Of a stretch of 64,000 nucleotides of DNA, positions 9,067-18,197 are shown one piece after another. Origin of the DNA: CAYILR01 sp964364175 (GTDB lineage: Bacteria; Bdellovibrionota; UBA1018). Each line of letters starts with the position of its first letter. Within the stretch, counting starts at the first letter, position 1. The stretch spans positions 1 through 64,000 of the forward strand of contig CAYILR010000006.1 of NCBI GenBank assembly GCA_964364175.1, given 5' to 3'. The position numbers and the translations under genes are program-made. The notes beneath the pieces are model-generated. The model saw nothing but the letters and a program-made list of their open reading frames with translations. It made no database searches and was not told the DNA's origin.

Positions 9067-10617
9067 ATGATTTTTTTGTTTGGAATCGTCACAGCGTGGG
9101 CAGCAACAGCCCATGCTGACGGGGATGCTTCGCGCTATTTACAGGATGCCAAAAATCTTTATGGCCAGGGCAGGTATTTTACATCGGCTCGATATGCTTT
9201 TGCTGCGCAGGTCGAAGATTCTGCGCTCGCTCCAGAAGCTTATTCGTGGATGACGTCGGGTTTGGTGAAAGCGGGCATTTATCAGGCGTCTTCTTATTTT
9301 TTCATACGCACTTTGCAAAGTGGTAACAAAGGAGCCATTCGGCGTGTTTTGCCGCAGGCAGAAATCCTCATGGTTCGTGTTGGAGTCGATCTTCTCAGAA
9401 AGTACCTCGTGAAATACACCGCCCTGGATGACTATGATTCTGCCAGCAAAAGTACTTTTCTTTTCGCTCTTGGAAAAGAAAATCTTCTGGCGGGGCATGA
9501 GGAAAAAGCGATTAGTTATTTGAATGGGGTCTCTCGCTCGAGCTCGCTTTGGCCTTTTGCATTGCAATTGAGGGGCACCGCTCAGGCGATTTTGGGTCGT
9601 AGCGCGCCAGCCCTGCAGGATTTTAGATCCTGCGCGGACGAGGCAAATCAGTATGTTTCTGTGGTGAAGGCGGAGGAAAACCTGGGGAGCGACCAAATCG
9701 TTCGACGGCTGAACGCCGAAGCAGATGATTTGAAAGCCCGCTGCATCGCAGGCGAGGCGCGCACTTTGTACCAGATGGAACGATTTTTGGAGGCAGACCA
9801 AGTTTATGACAAAATTCAAAAGCACAGTCTGGTCTGGCCTGATGTTTTATTTGAGCAAGCCTGGAATGCTTTTGGAAAGCACGAATACAACCGAACTCTG
9901 GGCAAGCTGGTTTCGTACAAAAGCCCTGCCTTGAGTTTTGTTTTCAACTCCGAAGTCGATGTTTTGTCGGCACAAGCCTATCTCGCGCTTTGCCTGTACT
10001 CGGATGCCAACGAAATTATTAACCAGTTTCATGAAAAATACACCAAAAGCGGTGAGGAAATGAAACGCTTTGTGGAGAGCAACGCGAACAACTTGCCTGC
10101 GTTCTACGAAGCAGGACGACGCGCGCTCAAAGATTCTCTTCATACACAGGTCACATTCCACCGAACCATGAACCGATTCATCCGTGGGCCTTATTTTAGA
10201 AGTCTGGTGGCTGCAGAGGAATCATCGGATCATGAGCGGGAAGCAATTGCGCGCTTCAGCACGATGAACGCCTCGGAGCAAAAAGGTGGCGGTTTTCAGG
10301 GCTTTCTCAATCAAGTTTTGGATTGGAGACAGAAGACAATTCGAATGCTGGGCGGTGCCTTCGTCAAGAATAGCTTGATTGATTATCATGCAATTTTAAT
10401 TTCTGATTTCGACAAGATTTCATTCATCAAGCTCGAGATGTTGAGTCGATCCAAGGACGCCCTCATGAGAAAAAATAGCACCTCTCAAAATTCTCGTGGT
10501 CGAGGAAACACAACCCCCTCTCGAAGAGACGATCAATATCGCTGGTCATTCAATGGAGAGTTTTGGAACGATGAACTAGGAGATTATGTTTTTGCGCTGG
10601 AATCAGAGTGTAAGTAG
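9067..10617 (+). CDS. Exported TPR protein (GltE/AglT-like)
   Basis: This is a 516-residue protein from ATG 9067, preceded by GGAGAG, with a signal peptide (IFLFGIVTAWAATAHA). The N-terminal two thirds are helical repeats of TPR type (AKNLYGQGRYFTSARYAF, YQMERFLEADQVYDKI). The C-terminal part is charged and probably disordered near the end. In the gliding cluster of Myxococcus a short TPR lipoprotein/periplasmic protein (AglT/GltE) pairs with a much longer TPR protein (AgmU/GltD). The same short-long pair is seen here, with the next gene overlapping by 32 bases. An in-frame upstream start at 9001 overlaps the barrel gene and lacks a signal peptide. Confidence 0.7.
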   Translation: MIFLFGIVTAWAATAHADGDASRYLQDAKNLYGQGRYFTSARYAFAAQVEDSALAPEAYSWMTSGLVKAGIYQASSYFFIRTLQSGNKGAIRRVLPQAEILMVRVGVDLLRKYLVKYTALDDYDSASKSTFLFALGKENLLAGHEEKAISYLNGVSRSSSLWPFALQLRGTAQAILGRSAPALQDFRSCADEANQYVSVVKAEENLGSDQIVRRLNAEADDLKARCIAGEARTLYQMERFLEADQVYDKIQKHSLVWPDVLFEQAWNAFGKHEYNRTLGKLVSYKSPALSFVFNSEVDVLSAQAYLALCLYSDANEIINQFHEKYTKSGEEMKRFVESNANNLPAFYEAGRRALKDSLHTQVTFHRTMNRFIRGPYFRSLVAAEESSDHEREAIARFSTMNASEQKGGGFQGFLNQVLDWRQKTIRMLGGAFVKNSLIDYHAILISDFDKISFIKLEMLSRSKDALMRKNSTSQNSRGRGNTTPSRRDDQYRWSFNGEFWNDELGDYVFALESECK

Positions 10618-13600
10618 ATATTTTTTTCTTGGACTCATGCTCATCACATTGGGGTTATCCTCGTCTCCGCTCCTTGCCAGTGGCCCATACACCGGGGATG
10701 AAATCAAATCAGTTCAGAGCTCGGATGAAGCAAAGATTCAAAGCTTGCGCGCACAGGAGATTCAGCAAATCAGAATCGCTTTGGGCAGGCACTTGGCAAA
10801 AAATCGTCAGGCGGAACTCTATTTCAGGTTGGCAGAGGCTTACTTAGAGAATTATCGAAGTGAATTTCTTTTCGAAGGCCGAGTTCATGAAAAACGGCTA
10901 GAAAAGGGAATCAAAGAGCCTTCCATCCGTCGGGAACGATCTAAGCCCTATCTGGCGCTGGGCCTTAAGGCGAGTGAGGATATTCAAAAATTAAAAATCC
11001 CCTTCGATCGCATGGATCAGATTTATTATTTTCTGGGTTTCAACTACAGCGAGATGGGCGATCGCAAGAAGAGCAAAGCCTATTATGAGCTCCTCGTGCA
11101 AAAATTTCCCCAGAGCGTGTTTGCAGTCGAAGGACTCAGGGCTTTGGGAGAATCCGCTTTCAACGAGGGGGATTTCAAAAAGGCGCGTAGCTTTTTCGAG
11201 CGGGCGGTGCAAGGCGAATCAGCTGAAAATCTCCCTCGGATTCTTTATAAATTAGCTTGGACGCATTATCGCCTTAAGGAGTATTCCACTGCTGTTTCGG
11301 TCATGAAAAAAGCGATCGAAAAAGCTCAAGCCACGGGTGAAAAATTCCTGATTCTTCGCGAAGAAGCCCTCAGAGATATGGCTACATTCTATACCGAGGG
11401 AGGGAAAGTCGAAGAGGCGATTGATTATTTTGAGGATGTGGCTGGAAACAAAGAATATCTCCCGAAGGTTTTGGAGCGACTGAGTGAGCAGTACGAGAGG
11501 ACTGGCAAGCTGCAGCTCGCGACTCAGGTTTATCAAGCATTGCTGAAGATTAAGACGAATGACGCAGCTCAATTCAGGGTTCGCGTGAAGCTTTTTGATA
11601 TCGATGTCAAAAGAACTCATTTTGATTCAGCGTTGAATTATTTCAAGGAAGTCAAAATTCCCAGTGATAGTGATCAGCCCACCTTGCATGCTGTGCAGTC
11701 ACTCCGATCCAATGTGCGCAAAATCGCTCTAGAACATCACCAACACTATCGCAAAAAAAATGATCGAAATTCTCTCAAGACCGCTGACCGATATTACACC
11801 TTCTATATCGAGAGATTTTTTCCAAAAATTTCGTCCAAGGAAGCCGAGTCAGCTGAAGTCCGTATGTACCTCGCTGAGGTGAAGCGGGAGCAAGGCTTGT
11901 CGAAGGAAGCCGCTGAAATCTACAAGAGCGTGATTGATTCCGGCGATGCACGATTTGCAAAGGAAGCGGGATCTCTCTGGACAGCGAGTTTGTCAGAGGC
12001 CTTGCGTAAATCTGCTGTTCACGCCAAATCGGGTTCTGCTGCAAAAGGCAAACCGTCGGAGCAGGAGATGGAATTCGTGGATGCTGCCGATGCTCTCCAG
12101 CGAAGCCTGGGGAAAACAGATCAAGCTCGAGAGGCTGCGCTGCGTGCTGCACAAATTTTAGCGGGTTATTCAGAAACTCGACAGGATGGTTACGAAAGAG
12201 CGCATAAGGTTTTTACAGAATCACCCAACACACCTCAGGCATTGATTGCTGCGCGGCTTTGTTTGCAAATACTGGCAGACCAATCATCCTCCAAGGATCA
12301 GCTCAAGGATCTCATGGAGGAAATTCGCAAGAATGCTGTACTTGTGCAGTTGGACAAGAAAGGCAAGCTGACTGTCTTCCTCGATGAGTTAGACGCCAAA
12401 TTCAGGCTTGAAAAAATCACGGCAGCGGAAAAAAAAGAAGATTTCATCAAGGCTGCACAAGGGTACGAAGAGTATGCAGCTTTTTCGAATCAGCCTGAGG
12501 TCGTTGAAAAAGCACTCGACAGCGCGTTGAATACCTATCTCAAAGCAAAAGATTATGCGGCAGTGAATCGTGTTGCTGTACAGTGGGCGAAACGTTCGCC
12601 GGACAGCGGGAAAGCTTTGGAGGCTCTCCGTGTGGCCGCTACATCAGCATTGATTCAAGGAAAGTTCGAAGATTCTGCAAAGTTTTTTGAGACCATCAGC
12701 CAATCTAAAAAAAGACCAGATCCAGATTCTCTTTTGATTGCAGCAAGAATTTATGAAGGCAGCAATCAACCTCAGCAGGCGGCTTCTGCGCGCTTGCTCT
12801 ACTTAAGGCAGCACCCCAAAGAATCTCCTGCGACCCCGTTGATGTTGGAAGTAGCAAGGACGTACGAAGCTCAAGGAAGGGATTCGGACGCAGAAAAATT
12901 ATATCAGTCTTGTTCACAAACAAAATCATACGTATCTGCTGAATGCCAGTTGCGTTTAGGGGATATGTTTTGGAAAGCCAAAGATCCCGACTCTGCAGTG
13001 AAGATGTACAAAAAATCCGCGCATTCGGACGCTCAGTCTCCTTATGTCGGATATGCTCGTTACAAATTAGCTGAGATGGAAGAATCTCGCGTAAGCTTTG
13101 CGCCACTTTCATTGCCGGAAGCCAAGCTGAAAGCAGGGATCGGACAGCGCGTGGATTTCCTGAAAAAAATCACTAAGTCCTATCAGGAGGTCGTGGACGC
13201 GGGCGGCCCTTGGGGGATCGCTGCATTGGGAAGGTTGGCCGCCTTTACCGCAAAATTTGCAGAAGACATGGATGCAATCGAAGGTTCTCCTGAATTCAAA
13301 AAAGGAGTGAAGGGGATCAGTGATCCATTGAGGCAAAAAGCAGTCGAGACCTGGAAGAGGGCGTATGACATCGCTGTGAAGTCCGAAGCCCTGAGTCCCA
13401 TTCTTTCAGAAATCGTGGACGAAGTGGCTGACGCAAAACAATCTCCGCCGGCTCGTGCGCAGGGCACAAGAGGTGGTTTTCGTCTGGCAGGAATCTCTCC
13501 AGACGGCGGCGATCTGGGGGCAGAAAAGGCGATGACGCAAGTTCGCGCCAAACTTGTTTCGAATGCAAAGGACTCAAACGCTTGGCTGGATTATGGGAAT

Positions 13601-14155
13601 CTGCTCTGGGGAGAAAAGCAGCCTGCTCTGGCTCAGTTGGCCTATGAACGCGCTGCGCTTTTAAATCCCAAGAGTCCAGCCGCTCTGAACAACCAAGCTG
13701 TTGTGATGATCACGTCTGCAGGCGAAGAGGACTGGGCGCTCGCTGCGCAGGTCTCCGCGATGTTGAACCGGGCGACTCAAATGGATCACTTTTTTATACC
13801 CGCCAAATTGAATCGTGGATTGCTTTTGAATTATTACCGGGTTTTCCCGAAAGCTCGTGCGTTGCTCGAGCAAGTGCAGGCCAAGTCATCTATCCCTGAA
13901 GCAGAGCAAGGACTGATGATTGCAGCGATTGGAATGGCGGATTTGCGTTGGACTGCTGATCGAATCAAGTCCAATAGTGATTTTGTGAATCAGTATCACA
14001 AGACTTCGCTTGATTTGGTTTCAAGGAAAATTAATCCCGATGATTGTGTGTCCAGAATGAGAAGTCTCGAGGACTCCGGAAAGCTTCAGGGTTTCGAAAA
14101 ACAATCCGTCATTCGATTATTGAAAAGGTGTCAAAAATGGGCAGAAAAGCACTGA
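10586..14155 (+). CDS. Very long exported TPR protein (GltD/AgmU-like)
   Basis: The 1189-residue protein has a signal peptide (FFLGLMLITLGLSSSPLLA) and is built almost entirely of TPR or TPR-like helical pairs, such as YYFLGFNYSEMGDRKKSKAYYELLVQKFP and RILYKLAWTHYRLKEYSTAVSVMKKAIEKA. Length, export and position beside a short TPR gene and an FHA/TonB-like gene match AgmU/GltD, the periplasmic scaffold of the Myxococcus gliding complex. That relation is inferred from architecture and order, not from an alignment. The gene begins inside the previous one (32-base overlap) and ends 19 bases inside the next, so the group is an operon. Confidence 0.72.
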   Translation: MFLRWNQSVSRYFFLGLMLITLGLSSSPLLASGPYTGDEIKSVQSSDEAKIQSLRAQEIQQIRIALGRHLAKNRQAELYFRLAEAYLENYRSEFLFEGRVHEKRLEKGIKEPSIRRERSKPYLALGLKASEDIQKLKIPFDRMDQIYYFLGFNYSEMGDRKKSKAYYELLVQKFPQSVFAVEGLRALGESAFNEGDFKKARSFFERAVQGESAENLPRILYKLAWTHYRLKEYSTAVSVMKKAIEKAQATGEKFLILREEALRDMATFYTEGGKVEEAIDYFEDVAGNKEYLPKVLERLSEQYERTGKLQLATQVYQALLKIKTNDAAQFRVRVKLFDIDVKRTHFDSALNYFKEVKIPSDSDQPTLHAVQSLRSNVRKIALEHHQHYRKKNDRNSLKTADRYYTFYIERFFPKISSKEAESAEVRMYLAEVKREQGLSKEAAEIYKSVIDSGDARFAKEAGSLWTASLSEALRKSAVHAKSGSAAKGKPSEQEMEFVDAADALQRSLGKTDQAREAALRAAQILAGYSETRQDGYERAHKVFTESPNTPQALIAARLCLQILADQSSSKDQLKDLMEEIRKNAVLVQLDKKGKLTVFLDELDAKFRLEKITAAEKKEDFIKAAQGYEEYAAFSNQPEVVEKALDSALNTYLKAKDYAAVNRVAVQWAKRSPDSGKALEALRVAATSALIQGKFEDSAKFFETISQSKKRPDPDSLLIAARIYEGSNQPQQAASARLLYLRQHPKESPATPLMLEVARTYEAQGRDSDAEKLYQSCSQTKSYVSAECQLRLGDMFWKAKDPDSAVKMYKKSAHSDAQSPYVGYARYKLAEMEESRVSFAPLSLPEAKLKAGIGQRVDFLKKITKSYQEVVDAGGPWGIAALGRLAAFTAKFAEDMDAIEGSPEFKKGVKGISDPLRQKAVETWKRAYDIAVKSEALSPILSEIVDEVADAKQSPPARAQGTRGGFRLAGISPDGGDLGAEKAMTQVRAKLVSNAKDSNAWLDYGNLLWGEKQPALAQLAYERAALLNPKSPAALNNQAVVMITSAGEEDWALAAQVSAMLNRATQMDHFFIPAKLNRGLLLNYYRVFPKARALLEQVQAKSSIPEAEQGLMIAAIGMADLRWTADRIKSNSDFVNQYHKTSLDLVSRKINPDDCVSRMRSLEDSGKLQGFEKQSVIRLLKRCQKWAEKH

Positions 14156-14409
14156 TTTTTTTTATAGGGATGATTTTAAGTGTTCAAGCGGTGTTTGCCG
14201 CGCCCAAAAATTCGGGTGGCAAGCAATCCAAAGTGATTTACGCAAAAAAAACAGAGCTGGATTTTGAGGGTTTGAAAATTGAGGGGGAAATGAATTCCCC
14301 TGGTGAATTTTATTTTCAGCATCGACCCGAAGAGAAATTCGATTCGCTGGTCAAAAGGCGAAAAAATTTCCATCGAGAAATGTTGAGAGATGCAGTTTTG
14401 ACTCGCTAA
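14137..14409 (+). CDS. Short exported protein at the gltF position
   Basis: From ATG 14137 this gives 90 residues with a signal peptide (MGRKALIFFIGMILSVQAVFA) and a small mature domain containing KKTELDFEGLKIEGEMNSPG and REMLRDAVL. A start at 14044 would lie deep in the TPR gene and place the signal peptide internally, so it was rejected. Short exported proteins with a similar 'DFE.L.I.GE...P' stretch occur next to glt genes in delta-type bacteria (GltF/CglF-like annotations). I recall this only loosely, so the name is tentative. It overlaps the upstream gene by 19 bases and precedes the FHA gene by 10. Confidence 0.6.
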   Translation: MGRKALIFFIGMILSVQAVFAAPKNSGGKQSKVIYAKKTELDFEGLKIEGEMNSPGEFYFQHRPEEKFDSLVKRRKNFHREMLRDAVLTR

Positions 14410-14419
14410 GGAGATCCCT

Positions 14420-16417
14420 ATGAGTTCGGTGCAAAGTAAAAAACAAATAGCGGTTCTTGCGGTGCAAGGAGCGAAGACATTCAAGCTGGATCGTGAAAAA
14501 ATCGTGATCGGTTCAGTCATCTCCGCAGACCTGAGGCTCATGGGGCAGGGAATTTCTCCGATTCACGCAGTCATCGAGATCTCCGACGGGAAAGCCACTG
14601 TCTATGATTTGGCTAGCGACAGCGGCGTCCTGGTGAATGGAAAAAAAGAAGTCACCGTAGCTCTCAATCCAGGCGATACAATTCGCATCGGCGAGCATGA
14701 TATTCGTTTTTCTTGGGGCGAGGCTGAAACTGCACTCTCCAGCGGGCGTGTGTTCAACGACTCCGTGGCGAAGCGCAAGCTCTACATGAATTCCGACGAG
14801 GATCTGAAGCCGCTTTTGCTCGAAGAAGCAGACGAAGTCCGGGAGATATTCGACTATCGACCCTCGGAAAAACCTGCAGTTGAGGTGGTGATGTCTTGGT
14901 GCGGAACGATTATCGATGTCGAGCATTTTACGTCTCGAAAATCGGTGAAAATTGGGCATGTTCGAGGGTGCGACTTTGGAGTTCCTCCGTCACTTCCCAC
15001 TAAAACTCATATTTTTGTTTCACGCCAGCAGGATGAAGCAACCCTGCACCTGGTCGGCGGGATGAAGGGCATTGTGCAAACCGAGGGCGCTCTGAAAAGC
15101 GTTCAGGCGTCCGGGGCCTCCAGCAGCATTCCGCTGGGCAAGCACGACTTTGCCAAGATCTCCCTGGGAGAAGTAGATTTTTACGTGAGTTTCACTGCAT
15201 CTCCACCTCGGATTAAAAAGAGCTTTCTTTCTGATCGCGACCCGCTTTTTCTACGATTACTGGGGATGTCGCTCTTGACCAGCGCTGTGATTATCTTGGG
15301 TTTGTATAATATGAAAGTCAGCCCGAACATCGAGGCTGAGCAATTGCCAGAGCGAATCGCGACGATTCTGTATCAACCTGAAAAATTCCTGCAGCCGAAA
15401 AAAGAAGTGCCCAAATTAATTAAGAAGCAGGAGCCTGAGCCGGTCAAAAAAGAAGAGCCAGTGACCCCGCCTCCTCCTCCGAAGCCCGTTAAAGTCAAAG
15501 TTGAACCTAAGCCGGCTCCACCCGAAGAGCCCAAAAAGCCGATGCCCAAGCAAATGGATGTGGGTCCAAAAACACCCAAACCTCAGCCGGTGAAGGCATC
15601 TGGACCCAAAGGAAGTGTAGGACCCAAAAAGCAAGACCAGGCGAAAGAGGGAGCGGGTGCGAAGGCCAAAGGCCCCGAGGGAAAACGGGGCACGCAGGCT
15701 TCCAAGGCCAGTGGGCCGCCGCAAACCGAGGCCAAACGCGCATCGCCCATGGGTGGTGAAGGCAAAGGCGCTGGGAACAGCCAAGTTGCAGACCAAGGGA
15801 ATCTAGATTTACTCAAGGGCGCCAGTGGAAAAATCCAAGATCTGTTGGGCAATAGTGCTGCGCAGTTGGGCAAAAGTGGCAGCAAACTCCAGGGATTCGG
15901 CGGATTCGACACCAAAGGATCCGGCGGCCAAGCTCTGGCGGGCAAGGGATCCGGCGGAGGCGGTGACGCTGAGGGCCTGGGTGGACTTGCCGACAAAGGA
16001 CGTGGCGGCGGTCGCGTGGGCACCGGGATGGGCGCGGCTGGATCAGGCAGTGGAATTATCGGCGGAAAAACCCGAGTGGTTTTGCAGTCGGGTGGCGACG
16101 ATGAAACCGTGATTATGGGTGCAGTGGATGCGGACGCAATCCGGCGCGCGATTGAGGCTCATCGAGATGAGTTCCGCTATTGCTATGAGAAGGAGATCAA
16201 CGCGGAGACCAAGGCGGCTGCAGGCAAAGTGACTTCCAGCTTCGTGATTGGTTCCAGCGGGCGCGTGACTCAAGCTGGGGTGGAAACCACCACGCTTAAG
16301 AATGCGAATATCGAGCGGTGCGTGGTCCAAGTGATCAAGCGGATTGAGTTTCCGGCCCCGAAAGGCGGGGGTATCGTGCAGATCACGTATCCCTTCTCGT
16401 TCGCTCCAGCAAAATAG
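14420..16417 (+). CDS. FHA-domain trans-envelope protein with AgmX/PglI-type C-terminus (GltG-like)
   Basis: The order in this 665-residue protein is as follows. A cytoplasmic FHA domain (about 20-100, with ISPIHAVIEI and SGVLVNGKKE) comes first, then a second beta-rich cytoplasmic region (about 150-260). One membrane helix (about 276-297) follows, then a Pro/Lys-rich spacer (about 325-400) and a glycine-rich region (about 400-560). A TonB-like AgmX/PglI C-terminal domain (about 570-665, EFRYCYEKEINAETKAAAGK, VTQAGVETTTLKN) ends the protein. FHA domains bind phosphothreonine, so a kinase or phosphatase could set its state. The protein spans inner membrane and periplasm, as GltG and GltJ do. 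It is preceded by AAGGAGAT. Confidence 0.88.
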   Translation: MSSVQSKKQIAVLAVQGAKTFKLDREKIVIGSVISADLRLMGQGISPIHAVIEISDGKATVYDLASDSGVLVNGKKEVTVALNPGDTIRIGEHDIRFSWGEAETALSSGRVFNDSVAKRKLYMNSDEDLKPLLLEEADEVREIFDYRPSEKPAVEVVMSWCGTIIDVEHFTSRKSVKIGHVRGCDFGVPPSLPTKTHIFVSRQQDEATLHLVGGMKGIVQTEGALKSVQASGASSSIPLGKHDFAKISLGEVDFYVSFTASPPRIKKSFLSDRDPLFLRLLGMSLLTSAVIILGLYNMKVSPNIEAEQLPERIATILYQPEKFLQPKKEVPKLIKKQEPEPVKKEEPVTPPPPPKPVKVKVEPKPAPPEEPKKPMPKQMDVGPKTPKPQPVKASGPKGSVGPKKQDQAKEGAGAKAKGPEGKRGTQASKASGPPQTEAKRASPMGGEGKGAGNSQVADQGNLDLLKGASGKIQDLLGNSAAQLGKSGSKLQGFGGFDTKGSGGQALAGKGSGGGGDAEGLGGLADKGRGGGRVGTGMGAAGSGSGIIGGKTRVVLQSGGDDETVIMGAVDADAIRRAIEAHRDEFRYCYEKEINAETKAAAGKVTSSFVIGSSGRVTQAGVETTTLKNANIERCVVQVIKRIEFPAPKGGGIVQITYPFSFAPAK

Positions 16418-16419
16418 AA

Positions 16420-16439
16420 ATAGTTGATTTTTTAACTAT
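16420..16439 (+). terminator. Possible hairpin after the FHA gene
   Basis: ATAGTT and AACTAT can pair around an 8-base T-rich loop just after the FHA stop. The stem is short and the T run is in the loop rather than after it, so this is a weak terminator candidate. Confidence 0.2.
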
Positions 16440-16461
16440 AGTAAGATATAAATTCACGGTC

Positions 16462-16890
16462 ATGAAGACCTTATCTGTTCTCATTACTGGGCTGTTGATT
16501 TTTCCAGCTGCGTCTTTGTACGCAGGTGATCCCGAAGAATCACACAAGCTCATGGGATCCATGGTGGTGATGACAGGAGGCGCTGCGTTTGGGCTGACCT
16601 GCATGAATGCTCCCGGTGCAATTCCTCTAGCGTTGGTTTCTTCCTTTGTAGCCGCATTGGACACGATGACCCAGCAGGATATTCAAAAACAAAAAGCCGA
16701 TAGCGTCAAAAAATCGCTAACGATGGCTAAGCCTGATGCCGCAGACTTCGTATTGGGTGGAGAAATGACACAGAATTTAAAAAACGCCATGCATGAAGCA
16801 CGGCTTTTTGAGCTAGAGATGGGAGTTGATTCTCTTTCTGGGCTATCCGATGAAAGCTTGGCGCTAGGAATTTATCTAGCATCCATTTAA
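16462..16890 (+). CDS. Small exported protein of unknown function
   Basis: The protein has 142 residues with a signal peptide (KTLSVLITGLLIFPAASLYA). The mature part starts with a hydrophobic glycine/alanine-rich stretch (about 33-68) that could be one or two membrane helices, followed by a charged helical half (KQKADSVKKSLTMAKPDAADF). I do not recognise a family. It lies between the FHA protein and the motor subunits of the same locus, on the same strand, so a role in the envelope machine is possible. No strong Shine-Dalgarno sequence is visible before the ATG at 16462. Confidence 0.6.
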   Translation: MKTLSVLITGLLIFPAASLYAGDPEESHKLMGSMVVMTGGAAFGLTCMNAPGAIPLALVSSFVAALDTMTQQDIQKQKADSVKKSLTMAKPDAADFVLGGEMTQNLKNAMHEARLFELEMGVDSLSGLSDESLALGIYLASI

Positions 16891-16897
16891 TCCACTG

Positions 16898-16925
16898 TTG
16901 ACCCCCCACCAGAGTCCTGTATCTT
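16898..16925 (+). promoter_or_regulatory. Sigma70-like promoter for the motor genes
   Basis: TTGACC (16898-16903) is followed after 16 bases by TATCTT (16920-16925), about 50 bases before the TolQ-type start. The motor trio can therefore be made separately from the upstream scaffold genes. Confidence 0.5.
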
Positions 16926-16976
16926 ATTAAATAAGCGTTATTGTTAAACGAAAGCTTCACGGAAGGGGCATCGCTC

Positions 16977-17642
16977 ATGGAATCAGGCGGATTCATCAAT
17001 TCACTCATTATGCTTTTTCAAGTTGGGGGCGTTCCAGTCGTCTGTATCGCGATCTGCATGGCAGTTGCGATCGGGTTGATTCTTGAACGATTCATCCGAC
17101 TCTATCTTCAGTACAACATCGATGGCACTTCGTTCATGTTTGAAGTTCAAAAATATGTTCTGGCCAACGACTTGGACGGAGCGATTCGCCTCTGCAATGG
17201 TTCAGGCGGAGCAGTTCTGCCAAAGGTGATCAAAGCTGGCCTGCAGCGTGCCTCTCGCGACGAGCATCAGATTCAAAACGCAATCGATGCTGCCAGTCTC
17301 GAAGTCATTCCAAAGCTAGAACGCCGAGTTCCGTTCCTCGCCCTGATTGCGAACATCGCAACTCTCTTCGGATTGCTCGGAACCATCACTGGTCTGATCA
17401 AAGCTTTTGCAGCCGTTGCTCTCGCAGATCCTGCGCAACGCCAAGCGATTTTGGCCGCAGGTATTTCGGAAGCCATGAACGCCACTGCATTCGGTCTGGT
17501 CACTGCCATTGCTGCCATGATCGCGCACAGTCTTTTTGTTGGTCGTGCCAACAAGATCATGGAAGAAGTCGACGAGTTCGGTGTGAAGCTTTTGGATCTT
17601 TTGACCGCGCGCAAATTCAGGCACTCATCCGAGAAGGAGTGA
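16977..17642 (+). CDS. TolQ/ExbB/MotA-family motor subunit (AglR-like)
   Basis: From ATG 16977 this gives 221 residues. GGAAGGGG lies 8 bases upstream; a TTG at 16941 is in frame but weaker. There are three membrane segments: about 16-38, 120-145 and 165-187. The family signature around LERRVPFLALIANIATLFGLLGTITGLIKAF and AISEAMNATAFGL-like helices forms the proton channel with a TolR-type partner. These inner-membrane complexes turn proton-motive force into movement of envelope proteins. Two TolR-type genes follow directly, giving the one-Q, two-R arrangement of AglR-AglQ-AglS, the Myxococcus gliding motor. Confidence 0.88.
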   Translation: MESGGFINSLIMLFQVGGVPVVCIAICMAVAIGLILERFIRLYLQYNIDGTSFMFEVQKYVLANDLDGAIRLCNGSGGAVLPKVIKAGLQRASRDEHQIQNAIDAASLEVIPKLERRVPFLALIANIATLFGLLGTITGLIKAFAAVALADPAQRQAILAAGISEAMNATAFGLVTAIAAMIAHSLFVGRANKIMEEVDEFGVKLLDLLTARKFRHSSEKE

Positions 17643-17648
17643 TCGAGA

Positions 17649-18194
17649 GTGTTCAAGAAACCCTCCTCACGCAGAAAGTCCAAGCCCCAGGAGATCAACG
17701 TCAACCTGGTTCCGTTCATGGATGCATTGGTGACGTTGGTCGGATTCTTGCTTTTCGGGATGGCGTTCTTGGGTTTGACTCACATTGAAACTCCATTCCC
17801 TGAAACCAGCGCCGAGCAAGTTCAGGAAAAACTCAAAGAGAAGCCGCTTCAGCTGACGATTTCGTTGCGTGAGAACGACACAGAAATCTGGAGCCCTTTT
17901 GATAAAATCGAGGCAAAAAAAATCCCGAATAATCCGGAAGGCAATCCGGATCTGAAGGGGATTCATGACGCTTTGTTGGATGTGAAGAAAATATTCCCCA
18001 ATGAAAAAAAGATCGTCATCGCGCCCAATCCTCAGATCAACTATGACAATTTAATTTCTGTGATGGACTCGGTGCGCCTGATCGAAAAAACGGATGCGCC
18101 TATTTTTACTAAGAATGCAGCGACTGGGAACGATGAGCCCGTGAAACAGCTTTTCCCGGATGTGATTTTCGGAAATCTTTTGGGGGATAGCTGA
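17649..18194 (+). CDS. TolR/ExbD-family motor subunit 1 (AglQ/AglS-like)
   Basis: The 181-residue protein has one membrane helix (about 20-40). The stretch EINVNLVPFMDALVTLVGFLLF carries the Asp (PFMDAL) that typically takes protons in ExbD/TolR proteins. The periplasmic part is a small alpha/beta domain (LQLTISLRENDTEIW, EKKIVIAPNPQINYDNLISVMDSVR). The start is GTG at 17649, six bases after the TolQ-type stop. It would form the stator with its neighbour. Confidence 0.87.
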   Translation: MFKKPSSRRKSKPQEINVNLVPFMDALVTLVGFLLFGMAFLGLTHIETPFPETSAEQVQEKLKEKPLQLTISLRENDTEIWSPFDKIEAKKIPNNPEGNPDLKGIHDALLDVKKIFPNEKKIVIAPNPQINYDNLISVMDSVRLIEKTDAPIFTKNAATGNDEPVKQLFPDVIFGNLLGDS

Positions 18195-18197
18195 GCC